Positions 8,039 through 16,941 of a stretch of 39,733 nt of DNA are shown piece by piece (within the stretch, counting starts at the first letter, position 1; the number at the start of each line of letters is the position of its first letter). The notes below the pieces were generated by a model, which was not told the DNA's origin, did not search any database, and saw only the letters and a program-made list of their open reading frames with translations. Source of the DNA: Candidatus Synechococcus spongiarum LMB bulk15M (GTDB lineage Bacteria > Cyanobacteriota > Cyanobacteriia > PCC-6307 > Cyanobiaceae). The translations under genes and the position numbers were made by a program. The DNA is taken from assembly GCA_002018045.1 (NCBI GenBank), contig MWLD01000057.1, positions 1 to 39,733 on the forward strand, read 5' to 3'.

Positions 8039-8977
8039 ATGGCCCACATCCGGAAGCGTCGTCCCGAAAATGTGAGCGGACCGTTCTATGTGGACAGCAG
8101 TTGCATTGACTGCGGTACCTGCTGGCAGTGGGATCCCCGGCACTTTGAAGACCATGGCCACCAGGCGCGGGTCCGGGCCCAGCCCGAACCCGGGTTGGAG
8201 ACGGAACGGGCCCTGATGGCCGTGCAGGCTTGTCCGGTGGCCGCCATCGGCACCACGCCCCCCCTGCTGCGCCAGACGCCCACCCAGGGTTTTCCCGTGC
8301 TGATCACCCGCCATCCCGCTGGAGACGTGTACTACTGCGGCTGGACTTCACGGCGCAGCTTTGGGGCCAGCAGCTACCTGGTGGTGCGTCCCCAGGGGAA
8401 TGTGCTCATTGATTCTCCCCGCTACAATCGGCCCCTCAAACAGGCCATCACGGCACGGGGTGGGCTGGCCGCCATGGTGATGAGCCACCGGGACGACGTG
8501 GCGGATCACAAGCGTTGGGCTGGGGTTTTTGGCTGTCCCCGCTGGATTCACCATGCAGACCGGGATGCCGCACCAGGCGCCGAGTATTGCCCGGAAGGCG
8601 AAGACCCGGTGTGGCTCCAGGAGGGCTTGCAGTTGATCCCTACCCCCGGCCACACGGCAGGCTCCATGGTGGCTGTGCTGGGTGCAGCCAGCCAGGATGC
8701 CCTGCAGGTGCTGTTCAGCGGAGATCACCTCTGGTGGAACCCCGAGCACCAGCGCCTTGTGGCCTCCCGGCAGTATTGCTGGTGGAACTGGCGCGAGCAG
8801 GTGCGCTCCCTCGCCAGGTTGCAACACCTGAACGTGGGCTGGCTTCTGCCTGCCCATGGGGACCGCCGTTGTTTTGGTCCGGGGGAATGGCAGAGCCAGC
8901 TCAAGGCGCTTCTGGCAGCCGTTGAGGACGACGACGCCAGCACCACATCGTCCGGGGGGTGTGGCGGCGGCCCCTAG
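8039..8977 (+). CDS. 4Fe-4S ferredoxin / metallo-beta-lactamase fold fusion protein
   Basis: 312 residues. An N-terminal ferredoxin-like region carries CIDCGTCWQW and a later CPVAAIG cysteine (residues about 20-80). A metallo-beta-lactamase fold domain follows from about residue 100. The metal site reads SHRDDVADH, the variant found in the ferredoxin-MBL family of cyanobacteria and plastids rather than the classical HxHxDH. Additional ligands are in PTPGHTAGSM, FSGDHLWW and LLPAHGDRR. The substrate is unknown; the fusion suggests a redox-coupled hydrolase or oxygen/NO-related reaction. The 3' end overlaps the convergent yqeG by four bases. Confidence 0.88.
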   Translation: MAHIRKRRPENVSGPFYVDSSCIDCGTCWQWDPRHFEDHGHQARVRAQPEPGLETERALMAVQACPVAAIGTTPPLLRQTPTQGFPVLITRHPAGDVYYCGWTSRRSFGASSYLVVRPQGNVLIDSPRYNRPLKQAITARGGLAAMVMSHRDDVADHKRWAGVFGCPRWIHHADRDAAPGAEYCPEGEDPVWLQEGLQLIPTPGHTAGSMVAVLGAASQDALQVLFSGDHLWWNPEHQRLVASRQYCWWNWREQVRSLARLQHLNVGWLLPAHGDRRCFGPGEWQSQLKALLAAVEDDDASTTSSGGCGGGP

Positions 8978-9528
8978 CTGTCCGGCGGGGCGGGGGCGCT
9001 GCCAGGGGTAGTGGGATACCCCAGCGCCCTCAACAGGCTCAACTCCACGCGATAGAGCCGGTCTTGGCGGCTGGGCCGACCATCGGGGGCAATGGGTTGC
9101 ACCAGCAGGCTCATCATGCCCATGCGGTTGCCCGCCAGGACGTCGGTGAACAGTCGGTCTCCCGCCATGGCCACTTGGGCAGGGGGCAGGTTGATGGTTT
9201 TGAGTGCCTGGCGCAGACTGCGGCGGCTGGGTTTCCTGGCGGCCAGACAATAGGGAAGGTCGAGCTGCCGGGCCACCCACAGGATCCGTCGGCGGCTGGG
9301 ATTGTTGCTGAGCAGGTGCAGCTTGAAGCGGGGCCGCACCTGTTCAATCCAGTGGCGCACCGTCTCCGGCAGGATGAGTTGATGTCGGGGTGTCAGGGTT
9401 CGGTCCACGTCCAGCACCAAACCGCGAATGCCCCGGGACCACAACATCCGGGGATCGACGGCCGTAATGGGTCCTGCAACAATGAAATCGGGTTGAAGCC
9501 ATCGCGCCACCCGGTGGAGGGAGGGCAT
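8974..9528 (-). CDS. YqeG family HAD-type phosphatase
   Basis: A 184-residue HAD-superfamily class IIIA phosphatase of the YqeG branch. The nucleophile motif is LVLDVDRTLTP, the second motif LLSNNPS, the lysine is in the AARKPSRR segment and the acidic motif is AMAGDRLFTDVLAG. In YqeG members acting on phosphatidylglycerophosphate the substrate is lipid-linked, but the activity here is unproven. The ATG at 9528 overlaps the stop of DUF3727 (TGATG), which supports it over the GTG at 9537. Last gene of a five-gene minus-strand cluster. Confidence 0.9.
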   Translation of the reverse strand: MPSLHRVARWLQPDFIVAGPITAVDPRMLWSRGIRGLVLDVDRTLTPRHQLILPETVRHWIEQVRPRFKLHLLSNNPSRRRILWVARQLDLPYCLAARKPSRRSLRQALKTINLPPAQVAMAGDRLFTDVLAGNRMGMMSLLVQPIAPDGRPSRQDRLYRVELSLLRALGYPTTPGSAPAPPDS

Positions 9529-10082
9529 CAAGGACACACCTCCCCGCCAGCGGCCAGCAGGGCCTCCTCCACCAGGGGTTGAAGCTTGGCCAACGCGTCC
9601 GGCGTCAGCAACTCCGCGGCGCCCGGACCGAGGCGCGCCAACAGGAAACAGGGATCCATGCTGCCATAGAGGCCGAACTCCGTCCCCCCGTGGCAGACAC
9701 CGGCCAGCAGAACGTAGGTGTCCGGATCATCGTCTTCCGTGGGCGCCTCCACACCGTCCGGATCGGCGTTGTCCAGCTCCCCTGCCACTGTGAGTACGCC
9801 GGCGGAGCGCACCAGGCAAAGTTCCTGCTCCTGTAATGCCATGTCCAGGTCATCCAGAACCTGGGGGTACTGGTGGGGATCGGCAATCAACTCGGGATCG
9901 GCGTCCGGATCGGCAGGCCAGCGGCAGAGGTGGGCCGGGGTGTCCACGGGAGACAGGAGGCCATAGTCCTTGTCATGGATACGGATGGATTGCTCCACAA
10001 AGCAGTGGAGGATCCGGCCGGCGGCATCGGTGGCCATCACGGTGGCCGCGGCTGTGCTGTCCTCATCCCACGGACGATCCAT
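9528..10082 (-). CDS. DUF3727 domain-containing protein
   Basis: An acidic 184-residue protein conserved in cyanobacteria and plastids, function unknown. The N-terminal part includes VMATDAAGRILHCFVEQ and YGLLSPVDTPAHLC, the middle is highly acidic (DADPELIADPHQYPQV and DGVEAPTEDDDPDTYVLL), and the end is a helical segment LAKLQPLVEEALLAA. No signal peptide or membrane span is seen. It sits between ruvX and yqeG, an order I recall from marine Synechococcus, and is coupled to yqeG by a one-base overlap. Confidence 0.85.
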   Translation of the reverse strand: MDRPWDEDSTAAATVMATDAAGRILHCFVEQSIRIHDKDYGLLSPVDTPAHLCRWPADPDADPELIADPHQYPQVLDDLDMALQEQELCLVRSAGVLTVAGELDNADPDGVEAPTEDDDPDTYVLLAGVCHGGTEFGLYGSMDPCFLLARLGPGAAELLTPDALAKLQPLVEEALLAAGGEVCP

Positions 10083-10116
10083 GGCCCCGTCGTCACCTGC
10101 TGTACTGTTGTTCAGA

Positions 10117-10566
10117 CTACTGTTCCGGTGCTATGGGCTCGGGTCCCTCCGCCAGCCATTGGCTCAAGATCAGGACCGCCGCGGCACTGTCCAGGTGGCC
10201 ACTGCCATCAGCCCGCAAGCCGGTCATCTCCCCAGCGGCCCAACTGGTGTAGCGCTCATCCACCCAGGCCAGGGGCAACGCCAGGGCACGGGCCAGGGCC
10301 GACCCGTAGCGGCGGGAATGGCGGCATTGAATTCCCTCTTCCCCATTGGACAGAAGGGGGAGGCCCACCACCAATGCGGCAACACCCCGGGCCTGACACA
10401 GGGGGCGCAGCCGCGCCACGTCCGTAGCAAAATCCTTCCGTTGCAGGGGCTGTAAGGGACGCACACTGATGCCCAGGGGATCGCAGCCTGCCAGGCCAAT
10501 GCGACGACGCCCCACATCCACAGCCAGCACCGAACGGGGACGAGGAGGGATCGGCGCGGATGGCAT
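10117..10566 (-). CDS. ruvX: Putative pre-16S rRNA nuclease / Holliday junction resolvase-like RuvX (YqgF)
   Basis: 149-residue RNase H-fold nuclease of the YqgF family, implicated in 16S rRNA 5'-end processing; the Holliday junction role rests on structural likeness. The first acidic residue lies in VLAVDVGRRRIGLA, the central segment is ALVVGLPLLSNGEEG, followed by VDERYTSWAA and LDSAAAVLILSQWL containing the last Asp. The start MPSAPIPPRPRS is chosen because the next upstream ATG would overlap sodC. It begins 32 bp after the sodC stop. Confidence 0.9.
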   Translation of the reverse strand: MPSAPIPPRPRSVLAVDVGRRRIGLAGCDPLGISVRPLQPLQRKDFATDVARLRPLCQARGVAALVVGLPLLSNGEEGIQCRHSRRYGSALARALALPLAWVDERYTSWAAGEMTGLRADGSGHLDSAAAVLILSQWLAEGPEPIAPEQ

Positions 10567-10598
10567 CACCAGCACCCTGCTTCCTCCACAACCTGCTT

Positions 10599-11132
10599 CT
10601 AGGGCCTCTTGACGACTCCGCATCCGATCCGCCCGCCCGCACCGCCAATGGGCTGGCTCATGTGATCGTCAGGCATGTCGTGAATAACGATTGCGGAGCC
10701 GTTCTCGTCCAGAAGCGCCGGTCGACGGCGCCGAGCCCTGCCGCTGACGGAGACGCGGGTGGTGAAGAATTCCGCCTGCACCGTTCCGTCCGCGGCCACG
10801 TACAGATTGGGTAGATCGCCGTTGTCCGGACCGTCCGGGTGGCGAAGACCATGGGCAACCTTACCGGGATTGATGTGACCCGCTGCAGCCGTGAAGTCCG
10901 GTGTGCAGGACCCGACGGCGTGCAGGTGAATCCCATGGGGGCCAGGGGGCAGGTCCCGTGCCTCGACAAAGATCAGCACACCGGTGGGTGTTTGCTCAAA
11001 GACGGCCTTGCCCACCATGTCGCCTGCGGCATTGACAATCTCGGCGTTGGCCGTGGTCATCTTACTGGCAAAAGCAGCAGAAGGAGAAACAACGAGTGCG
11101 AGGACAGTGGCGGCAACGAGCAGAGCTTTCAT
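10599..11132 (-). CDS. sodC: Superoxide dismutase [Cu-Zn], exported
   Basis: Periplasmic enzyme that dismutates superoxide. The N-terminus (MKALLVAATVLALVVSPSAAFA) is a signal peptide. Metal ligands are visible in GIHLHAVGSCTP, AAGHINP, HPDGPDNGDLPN and IVIHDMPDDH; the disulfide cysteines are in GSCTP and RIGCGVV. Total 177 residues, the usual bacterial length. An AGAGGG sequence lies just before the ATG. It follows the M16 peptidase by about 61 bp in the minus-strand cluster. Marine picocyanobacteria often rely on Ni-SOD, so a Cu-Zn enzyme is lineage-informative. Confidence 0.95.
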   Translation of the reverse strand: MKALLVAATVLALVVSPSAAFASKMTTANAEIVNAAGDMVGKAVFEQTPTGVLIFVEARDLPPGPHGIHLHAVGSCTPDFTAAAGHINPGKVAHGLRHPDGPDNGDLPNLYVAADGTVQAEFFTTRVSVSGRARRRRPALLDENGSAIVIHDMPDDHMSQPIGGAGGRIGCGVVKRP

Positions 11133-11193
11133 GGGATCCCTCTTTTTGGCTCAGTTTAATTCGGCAGACCGTCCGAGGGCTTGATCGACATGA

Positions 11194-12480
11194 TCAAGAC
11201 GCGCTGTCGCCAGGCATCACAGAGAGCCAATGGGCTTTCCGGGGCGCAAAGAGGGGCATCACCCGGGTATGCAGTGTGGTGGGGGTCCAGGTTCCCAGAT
11301 CCACCAGTTGGGTATCCAGGGGCGTCGCGTGGCCCCGTAGCAGGGCAGGCCCCATGTGGACAGCGGCGCTTCCGGCGCTTTCCAGACCGAAGGAGAACCG
11401 AGTGACCGTTTGACGGCAGGCCCGTTGCAAGGCTTGAGGTTGAGGTGGTTGGCACAACCAGTCCGTGAGACACCGGGGCAGCATCCGCTCCAACTGTTGC
11501 AGCCTGTCGGGGGCGCAACCGGCTTCCAGGACGGCCAAGCTGCCCGCTTCCAGGGGAATGAGTTCCAGGTCCAGCTCGTCCACCAGGTCCAGTTCTTCAC
11601 GGAGACGGGAAATCAGCCAACTGCACCGGCCTTCAACCAGCAGGCAGATGGCCAGATCCAGCCCGGCCAGCATGGTGTGCTCAGCCGCTGGGGGCATGGC
11701 CCAGCATGCCATGAGGCGTGCGCATTCCAGGCGTTCGAGCTTGATGTGATCGTGGCCTGGCTGGATCGTCAGCCGTGGCTCCACGCCCTGCGGTGGAGAG
11801 ACAGGGTCCCGTTGACTCAGCGGACCGGACCCCAGACGTTCATGAAACACGTCCGGCACCACCCCCCCACTCGCCACCACCGCCAACCGCCCTGCCCCGT
11901 AGAGGCGCCGATGGAAGGCGGCCATGGTGTTCACCGTCAGGGCGTCCAGGCTGGTGGGTGTGCCCAGGATCGGTCGGCCGTAGTTGTGGGAACCACAGGC
12001 CCGCTCCAGCAACGTCTGATAGGCCACTTCATCGGGCTGATCCAGGGTTTGCTTCAACTCTTCCTGCACCACCAGCCGCTCCAGGGCAAAGGCTCTGTCC
12101 TCGAAGCTGGGGAAAAGGACAAGTTCCGTTAACAGGTCCAACGCTTCCATGGCCGCGGCGGCGGGGCAGGACACATGGAAGCGCACGTCATCCAGCCCTG
12201 TGGCCGCATTACTGGTTCCCCCCAGGGTCTCGATGCGCCGGTCGAATTCTCCTTGCGCAAGACGGCGACTGCCCTTGAACACCATGTGTTCCAGAAAGTG
12301 TGCCAGTCCCGTCTCCGTTGCCGTTTCCCAGCGACTGCCGGCGGCAACCCACAGGTCAAGGCAGGTGAGCCCGTTGTCCGGCAAGGGGATATAGCCGACG
12401 GGGATGCCGTTTGCCAGAGAGTAACGGTGGACTGCGGGCGTGGTTGTGCCGTTCCAACAAGAAAGCTTTAGGCTGGCCAT
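11194..12480 (-). CDS. M16 family zinc metallopeptidase (processing-peptidase-like)
   Basis: 428 residues in two homologous halves, the family's usual layout. The catalytic inverted zinc motif HFLEH sits in LAHFLEHMVFKG, with the downstream glutamate in RLVVQEELK. The following NYGRPILGT segment is also typical. The C-terminal half lacks the zinc motif, as expected. Likely cytosolic, degrading peptides or working with a paralogue; cyanobacterial members occur in pairs but no partner is in this window. First gene of the cluster with sodC, ruvX, DUF3727 and yqeG, and divergent from pcyA. Confidence 0.92.
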   Translation of the reverse strand: MASLKLSCWNGTTTPAVHRYSLANGIPVGYIPLPDNGLTCLDLWVAAGSRWETATETGLAHFLEHMVFKGSRRLAQGEFDRRIETLGGTSNAATGLDDVRFHVSCPAAAAMEALDLLTELVLFPSFEDRAFALERLVVQEELKQTLDQPDEVAYQTLLERACGSHNYGRPILGTPTSLDALTVNTMAAFHRRLYGAGRLAVVASGGVVPDVFHERLGSGPLSQRDPVSPPQGVEPRLTIQPGHDHIKLERLECARLMACWAMPPAAEHTMLAGLDLAICLLVEGRCSWLISRLREELDLVDELDLELIPLEAGSLAVLEAGCAPDRLQQLERMLPRCLTDWLCQPPQPQALQRACRQTVTRFSFGLESAGSAAVHMGPALLRGHATPLDTQLVDLGTWTPTTLHTRVMPLFAPRKAHWLSVMPGDSAS

Positions 12481-12591
12481 GGCTTGACCTTAAGTGGCGC
12501 ACGTTGAACCTGTGTACGTACTGCCGGTCGTCAGGAACGCTGCCCGCCAAGACACAATACCTCCAGGAAGCGTCACCATGTCAGGAAGCCC

Positions 12592-13398
12592 ATGACTTCT
12601 CCCGTGACCCGGTTGGGTGCATCGTTGTCCCGATTGTTGCGCCGTACTGGTGAACGGAACAATGCCATGGGTGTGGATGCTGCCGCCATTTGCACACACC
12701 CCCTGGTACTCAACCTGGCGCAAATCCTCCAGACCCACTGGCGGGAACTGGAGCAGTGCAAACCGTTGGCCCTACCCCGTGGCATGGAGCAGGTGAAGGG
12801 AGCCATGGAGGACGGACCTGTACGGATTCGCAATTGCTGCTTCTCGGCACGGGGGTTTCGCAAGATGCATCTGGAGCTTGCCAGCATTGGACCGGGACTC
12901 AACATTCTCCATGCGGTGATGTTTCCGGATCCCTGCTGGGATCTTCCCCTGTTCGGTTGTGACCTGGTGGCTGCTCGGGGCCAGGTGAGCGCTGCGGTGG
13001 TGGATCTCTCGCCGACAGCAGAGGCGTTGTCCCCTTCCCTCGGTCGGCAGCTACAAGCCTTGCCAAGACCGGAGTTTTCCGAGCCCCGCCAACTCCCGCC
13101 GTGGGGGGACATTTTCTCCTCTGCCGTCTGCTTCGTTCGGCCCCGTGGCGTTGAGGAGGAGCAGGCGTTTCAGCAATTGGCAGCCGGTTATTTACGCCTT
13201 TTACAGGATGAGGCCACGCGCGTCGGTCCCGACTCACCGGATCATCCCGCTACTGTGGCCCGTAGAGCAGCACAGGTCCGGTATTGCCGTCAGCAGCAAT
13301 GCAACGACAAAACCCGGCGGGTGCTAGCCAAAGCCTTCGGGGATCCATGGGCTGACGACTACATTCGGCATGTCCTCTTTGACGAACCCGATTCCTGA
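12592..13398 (+). CDS. pcyA: Phycocyanobilin:ferredoxin oxidoreductase
   Basis: Four-electron, ferredoxin-dependent reduction of biliverdin IX-alpha to phycocyanobilin, the phycobilisome chromophore. Active-site residues known from Synechocystis PcyA are recognisable: the glutamate in RKMHLELAS, the histidine in ILHAVMFP and the aspartate in LFGCDLVAA. Also typical are the IFSSAVCFVRP strand and the C-terminal FGDPWADDYIRHVLFD. The ATG at 12592 gives 268 residues; the ATG at 12667 gives 243, nearer the family norm, so the N-terminus is undecided. Its presence indicates phycobiliprotein-based light harvesting. Confidence 0.95.
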   Translation: MTSPVTRLGASLSRLLRRTGERNNAMGVDAAAICTHPLVLNLAQILQTHWRELEQCKPLALPRGMEQVKGAMEDGPVRIRNCCFSARGFRKMHLELASIGPGLNILHAVMFPDPCWDLPLFGCDLVAARGQVSAAVVDLSPTAEALSPSLGRQLQALPRPEFSEPRQLPPWGDIFSSAVCFVRPRGVEEEQAFQQLAAGYLRLLQDEATRVGPDSPDHPATVARRAAQVRYCRQQQCNDKTRRVLAKAFGDPWADDYIRHVLFDEPDS

Positions 13399-13461
13399 CG
13401 ATCATCCGGCCTTGTCCACACGTTCCTGCTCCGTCAGCCTTGCCCTCCACCCATCCTGACC

Positions 13462-14418
13462 ATGGCAATCCGGCGAGGCTTACTTCTGGTTGGCGTCACC
13501 GTGGCGGTTCTGGCCGCGGGCCTGCTTGCTTTCCGTCTCCTGCGCCCGGAGGGGGAAGAGCAATCTCCCGAAGTGTCCTCGGTGGTAGCGGCGCCCCAGG
13601 TTAGGGAGGAGGAGGACGTACCGGATCCCGTCACCCGCTATGTGGCTGCCCTGGGGTATATTGAGCCCCGCGGTCAGGTGCGGCGCCTGGCCGGGGCCAA
13701 CAACGGCGGCGCCGCCGCTCGTGTGGCCGAGCTTCTGGTGGACGAGGGAGATACCGTTGTCGAAGGTCAGGTGCTGGCGGTGTTTGACAACGTCCCTCGG
13801 CTCCGGGCAGAGCGTCAGGTGCTCCAGGCGAAGATGGATTCCCTGGCCAGGCAGTTGGAGGTGGTCCGCAGTGAAGAGAAGCGCTATGCCGCTCTGGTGG
13901 CAACCGGCGCTGTCAGCTATGACAGCCTGGATCAGCGCCGCCGCTCCACGGAGCAGTTGTCAGGCGGCTATGCCGAGGTCAAGGCTCAACTCCAGGTGGT
14001 TGATGCCGATTTACGGGATGGTGTCCTCCGTGCTCCCATGGCGGGAACCGTTCTGAAAATTCTCACTCGCGAGGGAGAGCAGCCCAGCAATTCCGTGGTG
14101 TTGGAGTTGGGCCAGACGGACTTCATGGAGGTGGTGGCGGAGGTCTACGAGACGGACATCAGCCGAATTCGTCCGGGCCAGCGGGTACGCATCACATCGG
14201 AGCATGGCGGCTTTACCGGTGAGCTGTCCGGACAGGTGCGGGAGATCAGTCGTCAGGTGAATCGCCGTGACGTGTTCAGTTCCGATCCCGCCGACGCTGT
14301 GGATGCACGGGTGGTGGAGGTGCGGATTGCCCTGGATCCATCCGCCTCGCAGCGGGTCAGGAATTTGACGCGGATGCAGGTGCTGGTCCGCATCGACACG
14401 GAGTCGGACCCGAGTTGA
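13462..14418 (+). CDS. devB: DevB-type periplasmic adaptor (HlyD/membrane fusion family)
   Basis: 318-residue adaptor of a DevBCA exporter. An N-terminal anchor helix (LLLVGVTVAVLAAGLLAF) precedes the biotinyl-lipoyl-like half VRRLAGANNGGAAARV with DEGDTVVEGQVLA. A coiled-coil hairpin (about residues 113-180) follows, then the second lipoyl half APMAGTVLKILTREGE and the beta-barrel region. In Anabaena DevBCA exports heterocyst glycolipids with TolC; in unicellular strains the substrate is unknown. First gene of the devB-devC-devA operon, overlapping the usual intergenic space with devC by 8 bp of spacing only. Confidence 0.92.
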   Translation: MAIRRGLLLVGVTVAVLAAGLLAFRLLRPEGEEQSPEVSSVVAAPQVREEEDVPDPVTRYVAALGYIEPRGQVRRLAGANNGGAAARVAELLVDEGDTVVEGQVLAVFDNVPRLRAERQVLQAKMDSLARQLEVVRSEEKRYAALVATGAVSYDSLDQRRRSTEQLSGGYAEVKAQLQVVDADLRDGVLRAPMAGTVLKILTREGEQPSNSVVLELGQTDFMEVVAEVYETDISRIRPGQRVRITSEHGGFTGELSGQVREISRQVNRRDVFSSDPADAVDARVVEVRIALDPSASQRVRNLTRMQVLVRIDTESDPS

Positions 14419-14426
14419 GGGGGATA

Positions 14427-15599
14427 ATGAAGTTTGGTTTGCGACGGCAAATTCCCCTGGCCTGGTGCCTGCTCACCCGACAGCCGGGGCGGCTGGCGGT
14501 GGCCTTGGCGGGCATCTGCTTTGCGGGGATGCTCATGTTCCTGCAACTGGGTTTTCGGGATGCACTCTTTGACGCCAGCATTGCCATCCACCGCCTCTTC
14601 AATGCGGATGTGGTGCTCATCAGCTCCACCAGCTCCAGTTCCATTTCCATGGAGCCGTTCCCCAAGCGGCGTCTGTTTCAGGCGGCATCCTGGCCGGAGG
14701 TGGAGAGCATTTCCCCGGTGCGCTGGGGCCTGCTTGTCTGGAAAAATCCGGAAACCGGCTCACCCCGCGGCATCCTGGCCGTGGGTTTCGATCCCGATGA
14801 CGACATCTTGAGCCTGGAGGGCCTTGCGGAGCAAAAGAAGGGCCTGCAACTGGATCAGCGGGTTCTCTACGACCGCCTCAGCCGCCCCGAGTTTGGTCCT
14901 GTGGAAGACTGGCTCAAGTCCGGACGCACCGTCACCGCGGAAGTACGGAACGTACGGGTGCAGGTGGACGGCCTGGTGGAGCTGGGAGTCTCTTTTGGGG
15001 CGGATGGGAACCTGCTCACCAGCAATCGCACCTTTAACCGGTTGTTGGGATCTGCGGACGGCTCCAGCACGTCCATCGAGCTGGGATTAATTCGCCTTGT
15101 GCCTGGCGCGGATCCAAAAACCGTGGCGACAGTTCTGAAAAACGCTTTACCCAACGACGTGCAGGTGCTCACCAAATCGGAGTTCCTGGCGTTCGAGCAG
15201 GACTACTGGCGCTCCAGCACATCCATCGGCTTCATTTTCAATCTGGGAGCGGCGATGGGCTTGGTCGTGGGTGCAGTGGTTGTTTACCAGATTCTCTTCA
15301 GTGACGTGGTGGACCACTTGCCGGAATACGCCACCCTCAAAGCCATGGGTTACAGCTCCATGAACCTGGTGACGGTGATCCTGCAGGAATCCCTGCTGCT
15401 GGCAGGATTTGGCTATATTCCTGCCTTTTTTGCGGGGAAGGGAATCTACGGTCTCACGCGCTCTGCAACCAATTTACCCATTGGCATGAGCAGCCGGATG
15501 GCTGTCTTTGTGTTTGCCATGATCTTTACCATGTGCGTCATCTCGGGATTGTTGGCCATGGGCAAGCTCAGGGATGCGGACCCGGCCGAGATTTTCTAA
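14427..15599 (+). CDS. devC: DevC-type ABC transporter permease
   Basis: 390-residue permease of the MacB/FtsX topology. A first membrane helix at residues about 25-50 precedes a large periplasmic domain (about 50-265), then three C-terminal helices (FNLGAAMGLVVGAVVVYQIL, LLLAGFGYIPAFFAGK and VFVFAMIFTMCVISGLLAMG). The coupling-helix motif before the second is LPEYATLKAMGYSS. The ATG at 14427 has GAGGGGG upstream; a TTG four codons earlier is possible. Works with DevB and DevA on either side. Confidence 0.93.
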   Translation: MKFGLRRQIPLAWCLLTRQPGRLAVALAGICFAGMLMFLQLGFRDALFDASIAIHRLFNADVVLISSTSSSSISMEPFPKRRLFQAASWPEVESISPVRWGLLVWKNPETGSPRGILAVGFDPDDDILSLEGLAEQKKGLQLDQRVLYDRLSRPEFGPVEDWLKSGRTVTAEVRNVRVQVDGLVELGVSFGADGNLLTSNRTFNRLLGSADGSSTSIELGLIRLVPGADPKTVATVLKNALPNDVQVLTKSEFLAFEQDYWRSSTSIGFIFNLGAAMGLVVGAVVVYQILFSDVVDHLPEYATLKAMGYSSMNLVTVILQESLLLAGFGYIPAFFAGKGIYGLTRSATNLPIGMSSRMAVFVFAMIFTMCVISGLLAMGKLRDADPAEIF

Positions 15600-16319
15600 G
15601 TGACCACCCTGCACCCCACCTCACCCCACCCCCTGGTCAGTATTGCTGGGCTGAACCACTGGTTTGGTCGCGGCGACCAGCGCCGTCAAGTGCTGTATCA
15701 ACTGCATCTCACCCTGAATCCGGGCGAGATGGTGTTGCTCAGTGGTCCTTCCGGCTGTGGGAAGACCACCCTGTTAACGTTGATTGGCGCCCTGCGCACG
15801 GTGCAGAACGGATCCGTGGAGGTGCTGGGGGAACAACTGCTCAAGGCGCGCAAATCCGTACAGCAGCGGGTGCGACGTCAAATGGGTATTATCTTCCAGC
15901 AGCACAATCTGTTGCGTTGCCTCACCGCTGCCCAGAACGTGCAGATGGGAGCGGATCTTGTGCCCGGATTGAGCTTTGGTCAGCGGCGCCAACGCTCCAT
16001 TGATCTGCTGGCGGAAATGGGCTTGAAGGATCATCACGGCAAGCTGCCTTCCGCCTTATCGGGGGGGCAGTGTCAGCGAGTGGCCATTGCCCGTGCCTTG
16101 GCGGCAAATCCCAGGGTTCTACTGGCGGACGAACCCACCGCTGCCCTGGATCGTCGCACGGGTCGCGAGGTGGTGGAGCTTTTGAAGCGGATGGCAACCC
16201 ATCACCATTGTGCAGTACTGATGGTGACCCATGATCCGCGCATCCTGGATGTAGCGGACCGATTGCTACAAATGGAGGACGGCCGTCTCACAACGGCTCA
16301 GGCGGCGCTGCAAGCCTAG
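15600..16319 (+). CDS. devA: DevA-type ABC transporter ATP-binding protein
   Basis: 239-residue ATPase of the MacB/LolD class that energises the DevBC exporter. Walker A is LSGPSGCGKTTLL, the Q-loop is IFQQHNLL, the signature is LSGGQCQRVAIARAL, Walker B is RVLLADEPTAALD and the switch histidine is in MVTHDPR. The GTG start directly abuts the devC stop. Last gene of the operon. No strong terminator is visible right after it. Confidence 0.95.
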   Translation: MTTLHPTSPHPLVSIAGLNHWFGRGDQRRQVLYQLHLTLNPGEMVLLSGPSGCGKTTLLTLIGALRTVQNGSVEVLGEQLLKARKSVQQRVRRQMGIIFQQHNLLRCLTAAQNVQMGADLVPGLSFGQRRQRSIDLLAEMGLKDHHGKLPSALSGGQCQRVAIARALAANPRVLLADEPTAALDRRTGREVVELLKRMATHHHCAVLMVTHDPRILDVADRLLQMEDGRLTTAQAALQA

Positions 16320-16941
16320 CTACGCCGATAGTATAGGGCACCGTCATGAGACCAGCGTTCCGGACGGCTCAATTAACTCTACTGGCAAGATATTTTATAG
16401 GATATCTTTTGCGATCACAGAGTAAATGTAAACCGTAAATTTTTTTCAGATCAAACCTGAAAAGTCGCTTCAATCTCTGCTGGCACATGATTCCGGCTCT
16501 TTCAGAAGTTAGCCGAGGACAACCCGGGAGATGGCGGAACAGGCCAACTGTAGAGTCTGGAAGCCCGGTTGCCACAAGGCTTTTCAATAAGCTCAGACGG
16601 TCCGGAGCGAACGTTCCAGATTGTCCCTGGCGCAGATCTACGGACGGGAGGCCACAACACTCACCGCCACATACAGCCCCGTCAGTAGACCCAAGACCGT
16701 CAAGACGGCATGATCAGAGCGCTCGTACTGGAGGCACCGGCACCGAGGGCAGTGGTCGACGAAGAGAGAGAACGACCTCCGGGAACATCGTCGGAGACGC
16801 TGTGGTTCCGCTGGCAGCCCACGTAGGCGATGCCAGCAACAATCGCCGGATACAGCCCGAAGATCAAGATGGTGGCTGGTATCTTCTCTGCTCAGGACCA
16901 GGGGAGCGATAGGATCGGAGCACTCGTGAGCTTGGTTGCCG
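16320..16941 (+). other. 622-bp gap between devA and uvrA without a convincing gene
   Basis: Two small inverted repeats are visible: 16387-16393 with 16402-16408 (8-nt loop), and 16443-16449 with 16457-16463 (7-nt loop) beside a T-run. The first 150 bp are clearly more AT-rich than the surroundings. On the minus strand at about 16640-16900 two hydrophobic stretches occur in different frames (TILIFGLYPAIVAGIAYVG and AVLTVLGLLTGLYVAVSVV). They may be remnants of a frameshifted small membrane protein, or chance. No RNA gene was recognised. Confidence 0.5.

Noticed and set aside
16387-16410. Inverted repeat after devA as a rho-independent terminator
   Set aside because: AT-rich weak stem and only four T residues after it.
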